Part shown: positions 60,207 through 64,000 of the stretch, piece by piece | Layout of the letters: each line of letters begins with the position of its first letter | How positions within the stretch are numbered: the first letter of the stretch is position 1 | DNA from: Lichenostomus cassidix | Lineage: Eukaryota; Chordata; Aves; Passeriformes; Meliphagidae | NCBI GenBank assembly: GCA_008360975.2 | Contig: CM039183.1 | Span: forward strand, 35,827,850-35,891,849 | Length of the DNA: 64,000 bases | Direction of reading: 5' to 3' | The notes under the pieces: model-generated | Told to the model about the DNA's origin: nothing | What the model saw: the letters and a program-made list of their open reading frames with translations, nothing else | Database searches by the model: none | Position numbers and translations under genes: made by a program

Positions 60207-63200
60207 ATTAATCTACATCCACATGACTTCTACCAACAGCAGCACAGATGAACCTTGAGGATGAAGAGCTGAAACATGTGTGGCAAACAATTCAATAACT
60301 TGCCACGCTGGAGGTATTCAAACCCAGATGCATTGAACATAGCAGATTTACAGTGCTGTAAAGTAGTAAAAAAAAAAAGCTCATGTAGCACATGGAAAAA
60401 AAAACATTTAGAATACAAACACACGAGAGGATTATCAAAGGATGTTCCTGTACTTGCTCACTTTGCAGAAACTTGCCTGTGTCCTGAGATGCAGCAGCAG
60501 CTATCTAGAACTGTATAAATGCAAAACCTTAGAAAAATAAAGCCATAAAGAAGGTGTAGACAACTCAAAAATCAGAAGCACATCACTTGGAAATGAGGTG
60601 AAGAAGGTTTTGGGAGAGGTGGACCATTGTAGGATGATTACGAATTGCCAGCATGATGTCTCAGTGAACAAGATTTATGATCTGCATGTGTCAGCAGTGG
60701 TTCCACTAGGGACATGGAGGAATGAATGCCACAGAAGGTGGTGGTGCAGCCACGCCTGCTGTCATATGCCAAAGTCCATCACTCATACTTGGTTCTAGGA
60801 TGTTTAGAGAAATGTTTATTCAAGCTTTTAAGCTTGGCCCATTAAGCCTAATAAAATGTGTGAGGTGGAAATATGACTGCTGTCTACTCCACCCAGTCAG
60901 GGAACAAAGGGAATAGGAAACACAAACAGGAACATGAAAACCTTAAACTTACCAATGATATTGATATAAAGATAAATAATAATAAGGTGACTGTTAATAC
61001 CTTGGTATGAAAAGGTTTCTCATCACTAGCAGCTGGGATCATGTTGCAGAATTGCTTTGCCATGAAAGCAAGTGGGACTTAAAAATTGCTTGCCATGGCA
61101 GTCTGTAAATTCATGGAAAGGCTTACATTACAAGATGCCTGTGATAGTAGGTGGACACAACAAACCCATAAGAACTTTATACTCCTGAGGTCTTAATAGC
61201 TTGAGAGGGAAAGAAATTAGGTGGTGCTAAGCATCAGGAAAACCTCCTGGTATGGACATCTCTCTGGTGATGGCACTGACTAGCAGAGGAAGCTGCTGGA
61301 TCTGAGACAATAACTGCATTAATAGGAAAGGTTTCTGGAGCTCTCTTTCTTCTTCCAAGCAATCAAATAATTCATTGAATAGTTCTCAAAGATGGATTTT
61401 TCATTTGGAAGTAGGTGAACACAATGCTGTAGGAACAGATATGAGGGAACCTCATAAGATCATCTTATCTGTCAAGGCTTAACTGCTTGTAAAAAAAGTT
61501 CTCCCATAGTGGAGTGAAGGCAGCAAAAACAATTATTTCTTTGGGCCAAGCAGTGCTACTCAATAATAAGTATACATCATTTTTCTGAGACTTGCTAAAG
61601 CTCTGCTAAGGCCTTTGAGAATCTAATACAAATGTCTAAATAAACACAACTAGCAAAATACTCTGATGTTTATACTGTTTGTTGGAAACATAACAGAAAA
61701 GTGACTTTGGGTGCAGTCATTACAAAGGGCTCTGGATCATGGACATCTTTGTTTTTTGAAGAAGCAAATGTATTGATTTAAAGTTTCTCAGGGCCAGATT
61801 TTTCCATACTACACAGCATTCAGAATCAGATAAAACATTTCAACTGTTCTCTTTTATGTATATGCACCATCTTTGCTTAGATGCTCAAAGAAGGTATTTT
61901 TTTAAGAGTACACGTGATCATGACCTTTGACTACCTGGCCTTTTTTTGGGTTCTCAAGTGGGAGCTGAGCACTTACAAATATCAAGCATAACAGTAATCT
62001 GTGCCCCAGGTCACCCAGATGATGTATAAGTAGTTGGATTGCGCCAGATATCCCTCATTGCAGAGGTCTTTTGGAATGAGCCCTTCCTGAGGAGGAAAGG
62101 GGCTTATGAATTTTCTAAAGTGGCAAAAGCCTTAAAAATACTCCAATATAATAGCGTAAGTAAATATTTGAATTTGCTGATTTTGTATAATGCAGTGGTC
62201 TACCGAGCTGGTGTCAGGTAGGTCTGTGGCATAGCTGTACTGGAACAGCTAGAAAAATAGGCTTTCTGTTGTGTAGACTTGGCTTTACATTTTTATTTGT
62301 TTGGTTCCACCCTGGAGCTCACACAATAAAGAGGACTAAAAGTGAAATGCCACTGATTGTTTTTAATTTGCGTGCAGTAAATGTCACTGAGAAGAGATCC
62401 TTACTTCAGGAGAAGATATTCTACCATGCAGGAGCTTATTGCTAGCACTGGTTTGAAGCCTATGTTTGCTTTCTGTAAAATCCAGCAGAACGAAGCAATA
62501 GGAATGGCCTTTATCATTGTAGTTTTGAAATAAAGCAAGGACCTGAGTGATTGCAACTCAGATAATTAGCACCTTAATATTTGCTAAGCAAAGCCTCAAT
62601 AATATTGTGGTAAAATGTTAGATTCAGTTACATCACCACTAAAACTCAGAAGCTTGAATCAAAACTGATTTCAGCTTCATTAACTGACTGAGTTTAATGT
62701 AAATATCACAGTCATTCTGGCCTTTGAGAAGCATACTTAAAAAGAAAAAAAGCAATCCTGACATTTGTTGTTTCACTGAGTACTTTAAAAATGTCGGTGT
62801 AGCTTAGTGAGGTCGTTTGGGTTTTTTTTCTGATTTTTAACTCCATCAGCTGTGGAAAACATGGACTTCAGCTATTCATCAAAAAAAAAAAAAATCAAAC
62901 CCTTTGACCACATTGTGATCACTTTACTTTGGAAAAGCACAGTGCAGAGCTTTCCAGGTTTAGCTTCCAGGCATAAACAAACTCAGTTGGCTGAACCTAT
63001 TCAGGAGCATTTAGCATCCACTCTGAGAAAAACATTGTATTGGCCCCAACAGAAGAAGTGTCTGAATACTATTTCATTGTATTGATTGCTACTTTCCATT
63101 TTAGCACTGCTTTTTGAGCATTACTTAAGGCCATCATTCAACCAGTTTTTGGCTTGGTAACCAGCAGCTGAAGTTGGCAGGCTGTCAGGATTACTGTTTC

Positions 63201-64000
63201 TGAGGCAGACAATACAATCACGGTACCAAGTAAGAATGCATGTACAGTCTGTTGCTTCAGATGTGCTTACCTAAAGGTTTTTAAAACCAGTGTGCCATCA
63301 CTGCTTGATGGATTTTAGTTTGTACCAAAATGAGGTGGAGAAAATATGAAGTGGGCAGGAATATATTTTCTAGATGAAATATTTAACTAACAAAGAGACA
63401 AAGATGAAACTGGGACATCAAGTTCTCCCAGAGATCTCCTATGCACTGCTAAAATGTTGAAGTTAGTGGTGTCTTCAAAGTCTAAATTAGTCTTACCCCA
63501 GTGAAGCCAGCAGTAAAATTCCCAGTGGTTGAAAAGGATGTCAGGTTAGATTATTGTTCTTTATGCCACTTAAAATCCTACCTTTAAAAAAATTTCTTCT
63601 TTGTGTCCCTAATATCACACTGCTGTTCTCTGGACCTTGAACCTCAAAGTTGCTTCCTGCTTCCCTAAGCTGGTGTCATCACCATCCCAGCACACAGGTG
63701 GCCTCCACTTTGGGGCAGCCAGACTTTCCCAGTTGTGAGGAAAAGGATGATGTGTGTTTGAGCTGTTGCCTCCATGTAGTCTAGCTGTACTCTCTGGACT
63801 GAATTCCCTGACTGTAAAATACAGATAATGGCACTTCCCTGCCTACATGGATTATGTGAATTCCTCAAGCATTCTAGGGATAAAAGCCAAAAAAGTAAAG
63901 TAACAGGTGATGTCTTGCTGCATATTTTATCTACTGGCATAGAACCATTATTCCATTATTCAGAAAAATGGAGACAGAGACAAGAAAAACAAATTAAAAG

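Larger units (their letters stand above)
45600..64000. other. Upstream flank of AGPAT4, no gene recognised
   Basis: This is 18.4 kb of AT-rich sequence 5' of AGPAT4. Mammalian synteny would put the 3' end of PRKN on this side. I looked for the conserved parkin last exon (CMGDHW region) on the minus strand and did not see it. The segment contains one CR1, one solo LTR with target-site duplication, a second LTR, a possible LTR-terminal scrap near 46044, and a perfect hairpin near 52.6 kb. The remaining sequence shows no coding signal, RNA gene or repeat I can name. Confidence 0.7.

Noticed and set aside
46000..64000. PRKN 3' exon expected from mammalian synteny
   Set aside because: No sequence matching the conserved parkin C-terminal codons was seen on the minus strand; the gene probably ends beyond the right edge.

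Overview
The window is vertebrate nuclear DNA, almost certainly from a bird and probably a songbird. The evidence is several CR1 LINE fragments with the avian 3' ends, solo LTRs that resemble ERV families common in songbirds, AT-rich introns tens of kilobases long, and one sharp CpG island. There is no bacterial, phage or plasmid content, no operon and no CRISPR array. The species cannot be fixed from the sequence alone.

One gene is supported: AGPAT4 (1-acylglycerol-3-phosphate O-acyltransferase 4, LPAAT-delta), read on the minus strand, of which the window holds the 5' part. A non-coding first exon lies in the CpG island (about 44.4-45.6 kb), with a splice donor at 45110/45109. Exon 2 (31026-31256) carries the start codon (31203-31201) and residues 1-59. 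Exon 3 (6710-6879) carries residues 60-116, including the acyltransferase NHxxxxD motif. The exon 2/3 junction splits codon 60 (C|AG, Gln), and both exons keep register with human AGPAT4. The remaining exons, coding for the rest of the acyltransferase domain and the C-terminal membrane segments, must lie to the left of position 1.

Layout from left to right: 1-6709 is the part of intron 3 inside the window; 6710-6879 exon 3; 6880-31025 intron 2 (about 24.1 kb); 31026-31256 exon 2; 31257-45110 intron 1 (about 13.9 kb); 45111 to about 45300 exon 1 and core promoter; about 45.6-64 kb is upstream flank with no gene I can recognise. In mammals the next gene on that side is PRKN (parkin); I looked for its conserved last exon and did not see it.

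The non-coding sequence holds six CR1 fragments of useful size, three solo or partial LTRs in clear form (one with a target-site duplication), a 200-bp CTTTC microsatellite, a CA microsatellite, several small tandem duplications and several inverted repeats. The most notable are an exact palindromic HNF1-type site in intron 2 (19829-19841, inside a larger palindrome) and a perfect 16-bp-stem hairpin upstream of the gene (52596-52634). I found no credible novel multi-gene system. The many open frames of 60-150 codons are what chance predicts in 64 kb of this composition.
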